From contig CM057009.1 of assembly GCA_029891345.1 (NCBI GenBank), positions 288,930,966 through 288,994,965 of the forward strand: a stretch of DNA of 64,000 nt. The letters are read 5' to 3'. Below are positions 44,997 through 55,094 of this stretch, piece after piece; positions within the stretch are counted from its first letter, which is position 1, and the number at the start of each line of letters is the position of its first letter. Made by a program: the position numbers and the translations under genes. The stretch comes from Dryococelus australis (lineage: Eukaryota; Arthropoda; Insecta; Phasmatodea; Phasmatidae). Under the pieces are notes generated by a model. It was not told the origin of the DNA. It did not search any database and saw only the letters and a program-made list of their open reading frames with translations.

Positions 44997-45510
44997 TGTC
45001 TCTTTTAAGACATGTTTTTATCAATATTTTTCTCAGGAAAATAATTTCACTTTTAATAAGGAACAGGTTAAATAAACGTAAAAATTTATTTTAAAACATA
45101 CATTTATTCTCAAAACATATACAGACACATTTTTATTATTTCGACAAAACGAAATATACAATGTTTAAAAAAATTATTTTAAAACTGAAGCTGCATTGTT
45201 TATTCAAAAACATACAGAAGTAACCACAGGTTGTCCCAAAACATAACATCAAACAAGTACAGAATGATTCAAATATGTATATACAACACTAACTAATACA
45301 GAATGTCACACAAATTACACAATTATAAAAAAAAAAAATGAAGATCCAAAAATTTATGTTGGACAAATACACCTTGCTCCAAAATAACTACAGAGTAACA
45401 CAAAACATTGAAACTCTCAAGTTGATTGAATATACACTGCATTTTTCTTTAAAAGCAAACATTTTTTTATAAAGTATTAGCAACTTCCGTGAACAAAGTT
45501 TTCATGCATT
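44997..45510 (-). other. Possible 3' untranslated region of the minus-strand gene
   Basis: Lies just after the stop codon at 45511-45513. On the minus strand it contains aataaa at 45102-45107 and a second at 45085-45090. It is rich in A/C words (aaaacata, tacagaa) on the plus strand. No other gene is seen. Confidence 0.3.
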
Positions 45511-45990
45511 TTATCTATATTGGATCCAGAACCCCTTCTTGACCTCTGCTTCAAGGAGGGAGAGTTTCTTACGCCGTGGTTTTAACCTATCTGTTTGCAC
45601 ACACACGTCTTTACAAGTAGGGGCATGTAAAACAATGCTTTCAACCAAATTGGGATACTATTCAACATAATGAGAGTACACGTCTTCAATACTAGATGGA
45701 AGAAGTGTGTTTGCAGTCATATAAAACACTGGACATTTCTTACTGTCACTGCACTTTATGAGTTTCTGACACTTTTCGTCTCCTATATGAAAATAAATTA
45801 CTTTAAAATGAAAAAAATATTATCACAAGTTTCTGTAAATTCTTGTAAAAGTATGTTGCGCCATAGGGCGTAAGTTATATTGGACTTTCCTTGTTTAACA
45901 CTGACGTAATGATTTGCAGGATGGAAATACATCATGTTGCTACAATGACATCCAAAACTCGACTGAAAATATTTAGCAAGGAACAATGTA
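45511..45990 (-). pseudogene. C-terminal part of an unidentified cysteine-rich protein
   Basis: Two open stretches. 45798-45986 reads FQSSFGCHCSNMMYFHPANH and GKSNITYALWRNILL. After a 44-bp AT-rich gap ending in a splice-acceptor-like tttattttcatatag, 45511-45764 reads GDEKCQKLIKCSDSKKCPVF, SIEDVYSHYVE, one stop, YPNLVESIVLHAPTCKDVC, and a basic end, LKPRRKKLSLLEAEVKKGFW then IQYR and TAA. The gap could be a minute intron or frame decay. Composition is that of real protein, with many C, H and charged residues. I do not recognise the family. It follows, in the same orientation, the modules at 46-49 kb and is probably the end of the same gene or of another paralogue. Confidence 0.45.
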
Positions 45991-46012
45991 TGTATATTGA
46001 TAAATTCATTTT

Positions 46013-46228
46013 CTAAATTTGCAAGATGAAACGTGTTTTAGGGGTAAATATTATTTTTGCTAATTTTAATGCTCGATGTACGTAACATTTTGATGAATCA
46101 TGCCCAGTATGAGATGTGTAACCAAACTTGTTTTTGCTGTAATGATATAAAGTAGGAAGATTATTATCACATTCTTTGAAATACTGATAGGGAAAAACAG
46201 TGTCTGTATTATAAACAAGATTTTTCAA
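46013..46228 (-). pseudogene. Unidentified cysteine-containing open frame
   Basis: 71 codons, including KECDNNLPTLYHYSKNKFGY and HDSSKCYVHRALK. No N-terminal start is convincing. It lies between other frames of the minus-strand series and probably is a part of that gene. No known domain is recognised. Confidence 0.35.
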
Positions 46229-46264
46229 AAATATTCCTTTCTCACAATATGATGTTTCAATGCG

Positions 46265-46528
46265 TTAGCCTTTAAGCTTACTTCTATGATCTACTATATG
46301 TGGTCTGTACTGGTTTACAAGACATTCAGAACTGTTGCAATTAGATAAAGTGCCATCATAACTAGTTGGTTTACTATGTGCTGTCAAAGCTCGAGACAAA
46401 TACGTACATTTGAAATTAATGTCTGACTCACATATTTCCTTAACAACAAAATGTGAATATGCTATGCTATAAGTTACAGAATACAAACCTTTAGTAATAA
46501 ACGCATATTTGTAAATCGGCAAGAACAT
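46265..46528 (-). pseudogene. Unidentified cysteine-containing open frame
   Basis: 87 codons with FVVKEICESDINFKCTYLSR and LSNCNSSECLVNQYRPHIVD. Spacing of the CNSSEC segment loosely recalls DSSKC in the next frame downstream. Same strand as its neighbours and no known domain. Confidence 0.35.
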
Positions 46529-46623
46529 TATTCTGAATTAGTCACTTCACACGCATACAAATTACACATGGACGATAAAACTAATCCTCCTTGTTAGAAA
46601 ATAAAGTTGTGGACGTCCCTGTC

Positions 46624-46973
46624 TCAGGTCTCCTTCCAACGAATGATGGTTCCCTGGTGAGGTCTGGTGAGCTGGTAGGCGATTACTCTGTTTCCCCTTT
46701 CCTCTTCTATTTCCTTGGTAAGACTGGAAATCATCAAATCTTCTAATGTTGTTGGCAAGCCACTGCCGGGGTGAAGATATCTTACAGCACAATCGTTGCA
46801 TGCTATTCCTTCACCAGAGCGAATGACGAGACTGTTGTCGAAAGTGTAGCACCATGTTCTATATCGTTTCAGACATAAACTTGTAGAATACCGTCATACT
46901 CTTTAAAGAAAACTCTTCTGTATCCAATTTGCAGGACCTGGTATACGTCTGTAGGATCGAAGATTCCAGCCAT
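46624..46973 (-). pseudogene. Cysteine-rich module, copy C
   Basis: Starts with a methionine frame, MAGIFDPTDVYQVLQIGYRR, then VFFKEYDGILQVYV to 46869. It shifts frame and stays open to 46624 as RYRTWCYTFDNSLVIRSGEG, IACNDCAVRYLHPGSGLPTT and EEERGNRVIAYQL. The G(Y/F)RRV(F/W)F start and W-x-(Y/F) followed by a C-x2-C pair match copies A and B. No known domain is recognised; the C-x2-C and histidines could bind zinc. The single frameshift between the halves could be an assembly or decay event. Confidence 0.5.
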
Positions 46974-47035
46974 GACTGACTATTTAAAACTTAATACTCT
47001 CTTTTATATAGTCTGCCAGATTAGAGGTTATTGTT

Positions 47036-47481
47036 TTAAAAAATGTTGCATTGCCACATACCACAGGGAGAAGTTAATCCTTCGTCACCGATGTACGTAT
47101 AATGTCGCTTGTTGCTGCATTGTTCTGTCCAAACTGTAGTATGAGAACAGCAACTACACTAGTTTATCATAATGTATTTGATTTTCTTGTAGGACTTGCG
47201 TTTGGTGATGAAAGCACTCTGAGCTTCAAATTCTAGTTTACCTTCTTTACAAGGTAATTTACTGCCAGACATAAATTATATAAAGGACAATAATTTCGCC
47301 CATAACATACATCGAAAACTTTTAAAGTTTTTGTTGGACTGAATAACGAGAAACGCCAATGTTCATCTTCGTTGCACATCTGTATCTGTAGTGGACTATC
47401 TTCACCTTCAATTCTAAACCACACTCGCCTGAATCCTGGAGTAACACTGGCATAAGGAAGTGATGAAACGAACTTCTCCAT
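47036..47481 (-). pseudogene. Cysteine-rich module, copy A
   Basis: First block 47233-47481, 82 codons with a good start: YASVTPGFRRVWFRIEGEDS, LQIQMCNEDEHWRFSLFS, and a stop after VKKVN. Second block 47036-47140, in another frame: TVWTEQCSNKRHYTYIGDEG, then TSPCGMWQCNIF and a stop. Both blocks have counterparts in copy B in the same order, so they were once one protein. About 90 bp between them has lost its frame. Confidence 0.55.
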
Positions 47482-47517
47482 CGTAACTGAAGATCCGGTG
47501 TACGATTCTCTCTATCT

Positions 47518-48048
47518 TTATATAGTAACATGTCCTTCCATTTTGTGGTAAAATTGGTTCTTCAACAACAACTTTGTTAAATCGAATTTACAAACACAAA
47601 CAATGCTGTTCCAAATCTCACAGTCCCACATTCCACATGGTGATCTTAGAAGTGCGCTACTGTCTAGTATTTGCGCTGTGTGTTCCTTATTATTACATGT
47701 TTCAGTCCATAAGGTGGGGTTGTCATAAAATTCTCTAATCAATTTATATTTTATTTGAGGAAAACATTGTTTTTTGGTTATTTCTGCACTGCGATTTTTA
47801 AAACATAGGTTTCAAGAAGAACGGGGCAGTTCGCTGTCAGGCTGCGTATTAAGAACACGACAGTCTTCATCACACAACACTTGTTCTGTATACATGCTTT
47901 CTCCGAAACTTTTTGCAAAATTCCAATGTTCATCTCCGTTACAATTCTGTGTTTGAAAGTATATGTTGCCTAGAGACTGGAATCATACTTTCTTGTGGCC
48001 TCGAAAAATACTGGAATATGTCTTCTCTGGGTCGAATTCATCAATTTT
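47518..48048 (-). pseudogene. Cysteine-rich module, copy B (best preserved)
   Basis: One frame runs the whole length with only two stops. It reads DEFDPEKTYSSIFRGHKKV, stop, LGNIYFQTQNCNGDEHWNFA, GESMYTEQVLCDEDCRVLN, stop, then KLIREFYDNPTLWTETCNNK, SALLRSPCGMWDCEIW and CVCKFDLTKLLL. It gives the module's layout: a DEHW-x-F motif, a C-x3-C pair, WTE-x-CNNK, and SPCGMW-x-C-x-I. About 175 codons in all. I do not recognise this architecture; the spaced cysteines suggest disulphide or zinc binding. Confidence 0.6.
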
Positions 48049-48260
48049 TTTTTTTTTTTTTCGAAATCTTACGCTACCTGGAACAAACCATTTTTTATAA
48101 AATTAGTATCTCTACACATAGGTACGATGTTGGTACAAATATTCTTCTAAAGTTTCGCTTTTACATTGTGAGCAGAATGTTTTTTCCTCACACTGATTAG
48201 TATTATAGTATTTGACAATTGAATTAAAACTCGAGCAGTCGTGCTATCTTCTGATATTTA

Positions 48261-48527
48261 TTACTTCTGCATTGGATAAACTTTTAAAATTTCGTTCTCC
48301 ATTTTTCCAAGCACGTATATGGGATAGTCTTCGAGTAGCACATCATTTAAATATTGAAAACATTTTTCATAAGCCATGTCACCAGACTCCCATTTCAGGT
48401 TACATATCTCGTAAGTTTGTTCCCGGAACATCATTATAACTTCAGGTTTTAAACTGTACCGAGGTCTGGGAGACTTAAAGCATAATACTTTAGAGTCATT
48501 AACATAGGTTGCATAAGAAATAGCAAG
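48261..48527 (-). CDS. Open frame without start, likely exon of the same gene
   Basis: 88 codons open from a stop at 48528-48530. Reads VLCFKSPRPRYSLKPEVIMM, REQTYEICNLKWESGDMAYE, KCFQYLNDVLLEDYPIYVLG and a final NEILKVYPMQK with TAA at 48261-48263. The first methionines lie well inside, and the upstream end has acceptor-like AG sites, so an exon is plausible. Just downstream, between 48050 and 48220, the same strand still reads NQCEEKTFCSQCKSETLEEY before stops. No family recognised. Confidence 0.45.
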   Translation of the reverse strand, partial: LAISYATYVNDSKVLCFKSPRPRYSLKPEVIMMFREQTYEICNLKWESGDMAYEKCFQYLNDVLLEDYPIYVLGKMENEILKVYPMQK

Positions 48528-48621
48528 CTACCTAATTACAAAGGAGTTGGTTTTGGTAGTTTTCGCAACCCTGAGCGTAGCACATCATATTTACGTTATT
48601 TCTTTATACACTATTTACAAA

Positions 48622-48623
<2 letters not shown>

Positions 48624-48674
<51 letters not shown>
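48624..48674. repeat. CT microsatellite
   Basis: About 50 bp of pure CT lying between two frames of the minus-strand series. Confidence 0.95.
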
Positions 48675-48676
<2 letters not shown>

Positions 48677-48786
48677 ATATACATTTTATAAGGTGACAGT
48701 GCTCGCTTCGGAATCTACTTCATCGACTCCTGAATCGTCCATTACAACATCTGGAATGATTCTAGTTTAAGTAGCTGTTCCAGCCT

Positions 48787-49095
48787 TCACGATATACAAT
48801 CCCTCCGCATATGTTGCAAGTTTCCATCATTAGCTAAGGCAGACATGCCATAAGGACAGTCATCACATGGCAAATAGGATACAAAATCCTCATCAGCTTG
48901 TAAATGTTCAGCCAGGAATGGATATACTAGTTTTATTTCGTGGGCGGCAAAATAAGTTATAAATTCTTTGGGCAGCACTAGCAGTTGACAGCAGTTAAAA
49001 CTCAATAATGTTTTCGCCTTCCCATAAGCTAAAATCGCATTGAACATTTCAGCACTTTCAGAGTCACAATTGTCACAGCAGTGACCTTGGTGCAT
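48787..49095 (-). CDS. Cysteine-rich open frame, N-most member of the series
   Basis: 102 codons from ATG at 49095. Begins MHQGHCCDNCDSESAEMFNA, with C-C-x2-C; then LLSFNCCQLLVLPKEFITYF, EIKLVYPFLAEHLQADEDFV, and SYLPCDDCPYGMSALAND, with a second C-x2-C. The paired C-x2-C suggests a zinc-binding fold, by inference. It is free of stops and not low-complexity, so it is among the most gene-like frames here. It lies upstream of the modules at 46.6-48.5 kb on the same strand. The LPCDDC segment resembles IACNDC in copy C. Confidence 0.5.
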   Translation of the reverse strand: MHQGHCCDNCDSESAEMFNAILAYGKAKTLLSFNCCQLLVLPKEFITYFAAHEIKLVYPFLAEHLQADEDFVSYLPCDDCPYGMSALANDGNLQHMRRDCIS

Positions 49096-49139
49096 TGTAC
49101 CTGTTGCGAGATGATGCAGATATGAAATCCCTTGTAGAT

Positions 49140-49330
49140 CTAGATGATGTGTAGTGAGGTTGTTGTAAATGTAGTGAGGTTGTAGTAGAAGCCTGTAATT
49201 TCAGTGTACATCTGGAACTGTAGTAGATGTGATGGATGCCTTGCCGTTATAGTCAACGCTTGTTGTTGTAGTGGACGCCTGTTGTTGTAGTGGATGCCTG
49301 GAGTTGTAGTAGACGTCTGGCGTCGTAGTA
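49140..49330. repeat. Degenerate GT-rich tandem repeat, about 25 bp
   Basis: Words of the type gttgtagtggatgcctg recur about six times with substitutions. The minus-strand frame 49201-49425 is a by-product (threonine-rich). Confidence 0.7.
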
Positions 49331-50040
49331 AACACCCTAAGTCTCACTAGTACTAATGCTATGCACATGCACGCATGCACACACGAAGTGATCTTAGCAG
49401 ATGCCAAGTTAACACTGAGAAACAATAATTATCCATCCTTATATAGTAAAATGGATTGAAAATGGCTGCAGGTTTCCTCTAAATTTGCTTAAATTTGGAC
49501 TTGTTAGAAAAATCAGTTGAAATTTAACAGATTTAAGATTCGCTAGAAGTCATTTAAGACTGGGTACGTGTTATTTCAGTAATATCACGTCCATATTTAT
49601 TTTCTAGGGACTACAATTTGTAAATATTTACGCATTTTATGTTACATATTCAGAAATGGGAAAACTACACGTACAAATATGGACATAAAATCTAAAAATA
49701 TTTCGAACAAGTTGGTTTAATGTATGATTTAAATGTTTGGAAATAAAGTTTAACTTGAGTATTTGTTTACATTGTAATAGTTAAAACTTCAACAAAGATT
49801 TGTGTTTGTTATTACTTAAAAAAAATATGTCTTATAGCTGTGTTGGTATGAAAATTAATCATTTATTAGATATATGTTTGCTGGAAACGGGAATAAAGTT
49901 TGGTGGAAAACGGAATATGTTTTTTAATTGAATTTATTGTGTGTTAAAGACATTTGGAACGTATTTCTTAATGACGAGGGAAAAAAAGTTTCTTCGGCAG
50001 GATTTGTGAGTTTTTTTTTAATTTCGCCAATTTTGCGTGA
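49331..50040. other. Unassigned AT-rich stretch
   Basis: Nothing recognised before R2 begins. Confidence 0.5.
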
Positions 50041-50045
50041 CATCG

Positions 50046-50159
50046 CGAGCTCCTAATGGTTCCCCGCCTATCCAACCAGCTCTGTTTCAAGACATGGAAG
50101 AGATGCTGCTTGAAGAATCAAAAGACTACTGTCTGTGCTTTGCACCTATGCAATTTTGA
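50046..50159 (+). pseudogene. R2 plus-strand open-frame end, copy a
   Basis: Reads RAPNGSPPIQPALFQDMEEM, then LLEESKDYCLCFAPMQF and TGA. The same frame with the same stop is in R2 copy b (54981-55094). Upstream of 50046 the frame is not recognisable. It looks like the tail of a repeat-encoded protein; no family recognised. Confidence 0.4.
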
Positions 50160-50686
50160 ACATTACAATTGGATGGGACAATATGAAATAGTTAACGAAT
50201 AATCTCACCTTGTGCTGTTGCGATATTTTTTGCCACGGTAGTGATACGGTGTAGAGAATGAGGATTACATAACCTGGACGATTTAAACTATAAACATATA
50301 TACAATTTATTATTCATATATTGATCTTAGGTATGTTATTCAAGTGGATAAATCATCACTATAACGCAGATAATAAAAAAACTTTTGTTACAGCCTTGAA
50401 TTGCATGATCTAAAGTGTTTGTGTTTTAATTTCTAGATATTTCTTGAAATAACGAATATTTTAAAACTGGTAATATAATAGTTTGAACACTATTAACATA
50501 CGATTTTTTTAATTCCACAGTAGTTATGTAAAAGACAATAAAATAATTAATGTATTTATTACTAATGACAGTTTGTAAGCAAGTTATGTGGAACCAGTGT
50601 CATAGTTCAGTGAATAAACTTATGTATGCTAAGCATTACCTTCCTCAAGCAAGATTCATATTCCTTACTTTGCACTAAAAACATTT

Positions 50687-51064
50687 TCATGAATAATCAG
50701 CATCAACATTTGGAAAATCGCTACATTTACTTCTACTAAAAAATTCAATTTGGGAAACGGAAGGATTTGTTAGATCTGTTTGTAGTTTCCTGTTTTCTTT
50801 TCTGAGAGGAATTTGCGTGTACAGCTGATGTTGTGATTTATGAATTAACAATTTAATGGGGAAAATATTTAGAACCAGTTTCCAGTTGCCATTTTCCAAC
50901 TCACTAAGTGTGAAACCACGAGGAATGTTTCTGGCAGGGAGCTGGAAACGAGGAGTAATATATGACACTGCAAGTTGTAATTGGAACATAGGGTAAATCC
51001 GAGGCAACCAGTTTCTGGCATTGACAGAAGTGCGTAGTAAATTTTCTTGATTATCTATCTTCAC
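50687..51064 (-). pseudogene. R2 minus-strand open frame, copy a
   Basis: 125 codons. The stretch NARNWLPRIYPMFQLQLAVS, FQLPARNI, GFTLSELENGNWK, LLIHKSQHQLYTQ is matched in copy b (55712-56017). The nucleotide changes between copies fall at all codon positions, so protein-level constraint is not evident. No known domain. It converges with the plus-strand frame at 50046-50159. Confidence 0.35.
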
Positions 51065-51288
51065 TACGTTTATCTCCTTGGTGTGTGCTTTTGGTCCAAA
51101 TTTGATGGAGCGCCATCATAGTCATGAGTACAATGCAGACTGCGAACTCTGGTAAGTAGGATTTTACAACATCGTGTAAAACATCTTTATATTCCTCTCA
51201 CACTGTTCTGCCTCATTCCCCATCTGCAGTGGTATGAGCTGTCATCAGATTGTTGTGGTTCGTCCTAATTAGGACCGGCACCAGACAA

Positions 51289-51297
51289 TATAAATAG
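51289..51297 (+). promoter_or_regulatory. TATA-like box
   Basis: tataaatag within caatataaatagcgtgccgg at the left edge of a GC-rich island (51260-51480). A transcript from it would start near 51320. No downstream gene is confirmed. Confidence 0.3.
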
Positions 51298-51298
51298 C

Positions 51299-51613
51299 GT
51301 GCCGGGCGCGACACGTGAGCGAGAAAGTGTGGAGGCTGATATTTGGCGCCGCGCACATGTGCGTGAAATTAAAATTTCTAAATGCCAAAAGGGCAAGAGA
51401 TACAGGAACTCCCCGAAAAAACACACTCGATACAAGTGGAGAGAACCTGGCAGTTACAGGAATAGAGTTCCACTTGGTATCGCACAGCTGAAAAAAATTT
51501 TTAAGAATTTGTATGGAGACGATGATGAAGTGATCGGTGAACAGGTGGATCTTGGATGCAAAGAGGTGGGAATAAAACCGTGGTTCCATCAGTGTAACGC
51601 CTCCCCTTTCTAA
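51299..51613 (+). CDS. Basic open frame of unknown product
   Basis: 104 codons with no ATG; it opens at GTG just after the TATA-like box, so a start by normal rules is lacking. The product is very basic in its first 60 residues (KCQKGKRYRNSPKKHTRYKW), then DDDEVIGEQVDLGCKEVGIK and a stop. Composition is balanced, unlike low-complexity frames. The opposite strand is open too (51269-51628), so chance in GC-rich DNA is possible. It lies in sequence specific to R2 copy a. Confidence 0.25.
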   Translation: MPGATRERESVEADIWRRAHVREIKISKCQKGKRYRNSPKKHTRYKWREPGSYRNRVPLGIAQLKKIFKNLYGDDDEVIGEQVDLGCKEVGIKPWFHQCNASPF

Positions 51614-51639
51614 CTCTACTCTGACCACTGAACCAAGTT

Positions 51640-52500
51640 ATTTAATTAAAGTGTTTCCAATACAAGGGAAGGGCAGAATGCTATTGACGCAGGAACAATT
51701 TTTAATGTTGTTCTAATTAGCCAAAGGAATTGAACTTATAATTTTTTGAAAGGAATTGTTACTGAAGATATACAAATTTTTTAAATTAATAATTGGAGGA
51801 AATAAACGATTTCATGGAAACAACAAAACGTTTTGATAGTTTAATATAAATTTTCAGACATACAGTTCAGTTGTTTGAACTTTTAAAACTTTTACAATAT
51901 TTTTAGATGTATAGTTGAATTGTTTTATCTAATAAAAAGTAATTATGTTAAACTTAAATTAGATTTTTCTTTTTGTCACTTAAATGTATAAATCGTACAA
52001 TTTTTCATTGAATTTCTTGAAATTTTTTCCATTAATTTAATAGTGTCGCTATTGTAATACTTTATTTCGGTAGCTTGATTTCAGATTAGTTTTGTTGATG
52101 TTGAATTTAATTTACTTGATTTTTTCTTGCAGATTTGCCTTAACTATTTTCAATTTCATTTTGGCTTAAATTTGCCAAATTGGTGTTTCTAGAAAACATG
52201 AAAAAGTTGCTTGAACATTATGATTTTGGCTTAAAATTGCAAACTAACTATCTGGCAAAACTCTACACAGGGATTTTGAACAAAAAGGTAAATTTCCTTG
52301 TTTTTAGTTCAAATTTGCTTGATTTTGGCTTAAATTTCCTTGATTTTGTCTTAAATTTGCTTGTTTTTGAGAATCGAAAAAGTGACGTCAAATTGGGTAA
52401 TAGAAGTTGCTTGAAAACGAGAAATTAACTTGATTTTGGCTTTAATTTGCTTGATTTTTCCATGATTAATTGTGCTGCGCTCGTGTTCTCCTACTGAATA
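51640..52500. other. AT-rich stretch with repeated tttggcttaaatttgc words
   Basis: From about 52110 to 52480 the words ttgattttggcttaaatttg and close variants recur at least six times at uneven spacing. Frames here (52180-52428) follow the repeat (NLLDFGLNFLDFVLNLL) and are not genes. 51640-52100 holds nothing recognised. Confidence 0.5.
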
Positions 52501-53400
52501 CTACTTGAGTGGTGACAGCCATATTTCTAGCTGGGAGGTGAATGTTTAACTAAGGAGCATGAAGACTGAACTTAGAATATTTGGCCTATAAACACGTCCT
52601 CTTCCATCGTGATGTGTTAACAATGTCAGGATGTATTTGGACAGGTGGGCTGGACATAAAGCATAACACGTGAATTCCGCCTCCATCAGCATGGAGATAT
52701 TTCCACATCAGATGAGAGAATCCTTATCGAACACTTCTGTGTATAAACTAATGTATTGTGTGGCCGGCCAACTTCTCTTAGGCTCGTTTCTTAATAATTG
52801 TGTAGTTCATTACATTATTATTACTCTGGAATCCAGTGAGGTAATCTGACATTAATCAGTTCTCGACCACCACATTAGTGCGTAAATTGTTGCATGGAAT
52901 GAATGTCTTTCCCCCCCCCCCCCCCAATTCCATTAGTATGTTCAATAAGTCATTTACTTCAAGTTTACCAAAACTTTCAATCATATTTTATTTATTGTCA
53001 AAGAATTAAAAGTTAATTTATTTAGATTCTAACAAGCTTAAAGAGATATTGGCTTGCATTTTCAGATAACTGTATACGATATCAATTAAAAGGATAAAAT
53101 CATTACTGACACCGATATTCGCTACTTAAACTTCAATATCGTACGTGCACAATAACAGTTTTCATTCTCCTACTGGCTACGCTCCTACGTGAGAAGATGC
53201 TGTAGTATTTGACTGGGATAATCAGAATTGGATTATTCCAGTATTCAATGTTTGTGATTTGGAGTTACGCATGTAAGATGCCGGCAAGTTAAAAATTTTC
53301 TATTGCAAATGTGAATCTTATACATTGCCAATGTGAATCTCAGCTTAAATTAAATGTAAGCATCACAATACATAATATATTAAAAATAACATTTCGTTCA
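52501..53400. repeat. R2-associated segment, copy b
   Basis: Matches 58150-58920: gggaggtgaatgtttaact, gtaaacacgtcct, gtgaattccgcctccatc, aattgttgcatggaatga and tactggctacg in order. It lies about 2.4 kb upstream of R2 copy b. A poly-C run is at 52912-52925. Confidence 0.75.
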
Positions 53401-53405
53401 TTACA

Positions 53406-53407
<2 letters not shown>

Positions 53408-53475
<68 letters not shown>
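53408..53475. repeat. TA microsatellite
   Basis: About 68 bp of pure TA. Confidence 0.95.
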
Positions 53476-53477
<2 letters not shown>

Positions 53478-54743
53478 ACTGTAACTCTACTAACTCGTTC
53501 GTTTTCAAACATCAAATTAAAAATAAAATGAAGGTCAAGTTTCAATCAAACAATCGTTCAGAGTTTCCAATGCTTTATTAAATTGATAATTTGGTATTTC
53601 AAAAGAACAATTTTGTACAAAACCGCAAATATGTGCATCTATTCTAAAAGTGTTTAAAGTTTTAACACTAAAAATGGCACGCCTTTGTTATAACTATGCT
53701 TTAAATTAAATATTTGCTCAGTGAAAAAGTATATTTATTGGAATTTTTATTTTTTCCGCCATTAAATAGTAAACTTTTTCTTTATTATATAGAATACTAT
53801 CTAGCAAAACGTATGAAATATTAGTGATTTTAACAAAAAAAAACCGTGTCATTTTATAATGTTATCGTAGATAAAGAAAATATTTTTAAAAAAAATTCTT
53901 AAAAATTCATTTTTGAAAGATACATCTATGAAAAAGGATAGAGTATGTATTTTGTTGAAATGAGTGCAGTGTACATCGCTATAACAGGTTATAAGTATCT
54001 GAGTAACAAGTAAACGTACTTTGTCACTAAAGCACATGGAGAATGATGTGGAGAAGAAGATGGCGTGTTCCCTGTATCTTGTCCAGGCATGCAGTTCCGG
54101 TTTGGCATCGTCATATCTGAACCTAGGTTATTCGGCCAGTATACGGTCTAATGTGTACTTTATTGCATTTGAAAACAGATAGGACACTTGTGACTGTTTC
54201 CTGGACGAGAAAGCCTCACGCCAGATTCTCATCTATACCAGAAAGAAGACGTTCATTAATTAAGACGAACATCTATAGTGAATATTTCCTTGCCTGGGAA
54301 AGGGAAACGAGTGGCCTGAAAAAAATAAATTTGGTGTGTTTTAAAACAATATATTTTGCATTTGATTTTTACTCTATCATCTGGTACTCATTCAACCCTC
54401 CTCTGTTTACAAAAAGAAATTTGCTGTATTGTGTGATCTGCAAGTGCTACCAAAAGGAGTTCCGAGAGTGTTAAGTGCGTACAAATAACCACATAGTTAA
54501 ACAAACAAAATATTGATTATGTTTGCTCCAACAATTTCAAAGCCTTTAGATTATGCACAGAAATTAATAAGGGGAAAAAACGAAGTACTTTGATTCTTTT
54601 TGTGTTGAACCGAAAATTTACACATGCTATATATGTTGTAATAAATCGTGAATAAAAACAAGTTATTTTATAAAGGTAATAAAAGATAGGCAAGGAAATA
54701 ACCACTGATTTTAACAACGCCCAAGAAGTTTAGACGATATGGA
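53476..54743. other. Unassigned AT-rich stretch
   Basis: No element or gene recognised. A plus-strand frame of 107 codons (54151-54474) has no recognised motif. Confidence 0.45.
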
Positions 54744-55094
54744 ATGAAGTATCTAATCTTCTTTGCCAGTCTCAAGTCTGGAAGAAGTGTGAGAGGAATC
54801 AGTGTTTTGTACTTTTCTTCTGTTCCCCACTGTAATAGTAGACTTCGCCGTCAAATGGGGCCAGATCGCTGTCATGCCACACGACGTCCTACCTGTCAGG
54901 CCTGTTTCCCGCCAGTCACACGACTCAGGTGGTGTGAATGCTACGCAGTTTGTCAAATAAAATCGTTTTTCGTGACGTTACGAGCTCGTAATGGCTCCCC
55001 GCCTATCCAACCAGCTCTGTTTCAAGACATGGAAAAGATGCTTCTTGAAGAATCAAAACAATTTTCACAGTTCTTTGCGCCTGCCCAAGTTTGA
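54744..55094 (+). pseudogene. R2 plus-strand open frame, copy b
   Basis: 116 codons from an ATG. The last 37 residues (RARNGSPPIQPALFQDMEKM, LLEESK, FAPAQV) match 50046-50159 and stop at the same place. The first 78 residues have no counterpart in copy a; they include a cysteine-containing stretch, RRPTCQACFPPVTRLRWCEC. The frame may be a fusion of repeat sequence with unrelated DNA. Function unknown. Confidence 0.35.

Larger units (their letters stand above)
50041..51235. repeat. R2 copy a
   Basis: Collinear with 54975-56240 and, in its central part, with 63577-64000. Shared segments include cctatccaaccagctctgtt, attactaatgacagtttgta, tatgtggaaccagtgt, cagtgaataaactt and tctggcagggagctgg. 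Both long copies end near a ctgcag site (51225, 56232), after which different sequences follow. Confidence 0.75.

Noticed and set aside
54151-54474. 107-codon plus-strand ORF
   Set aside because: No motif, no second copy, no splice context; chance cannot be excluded.
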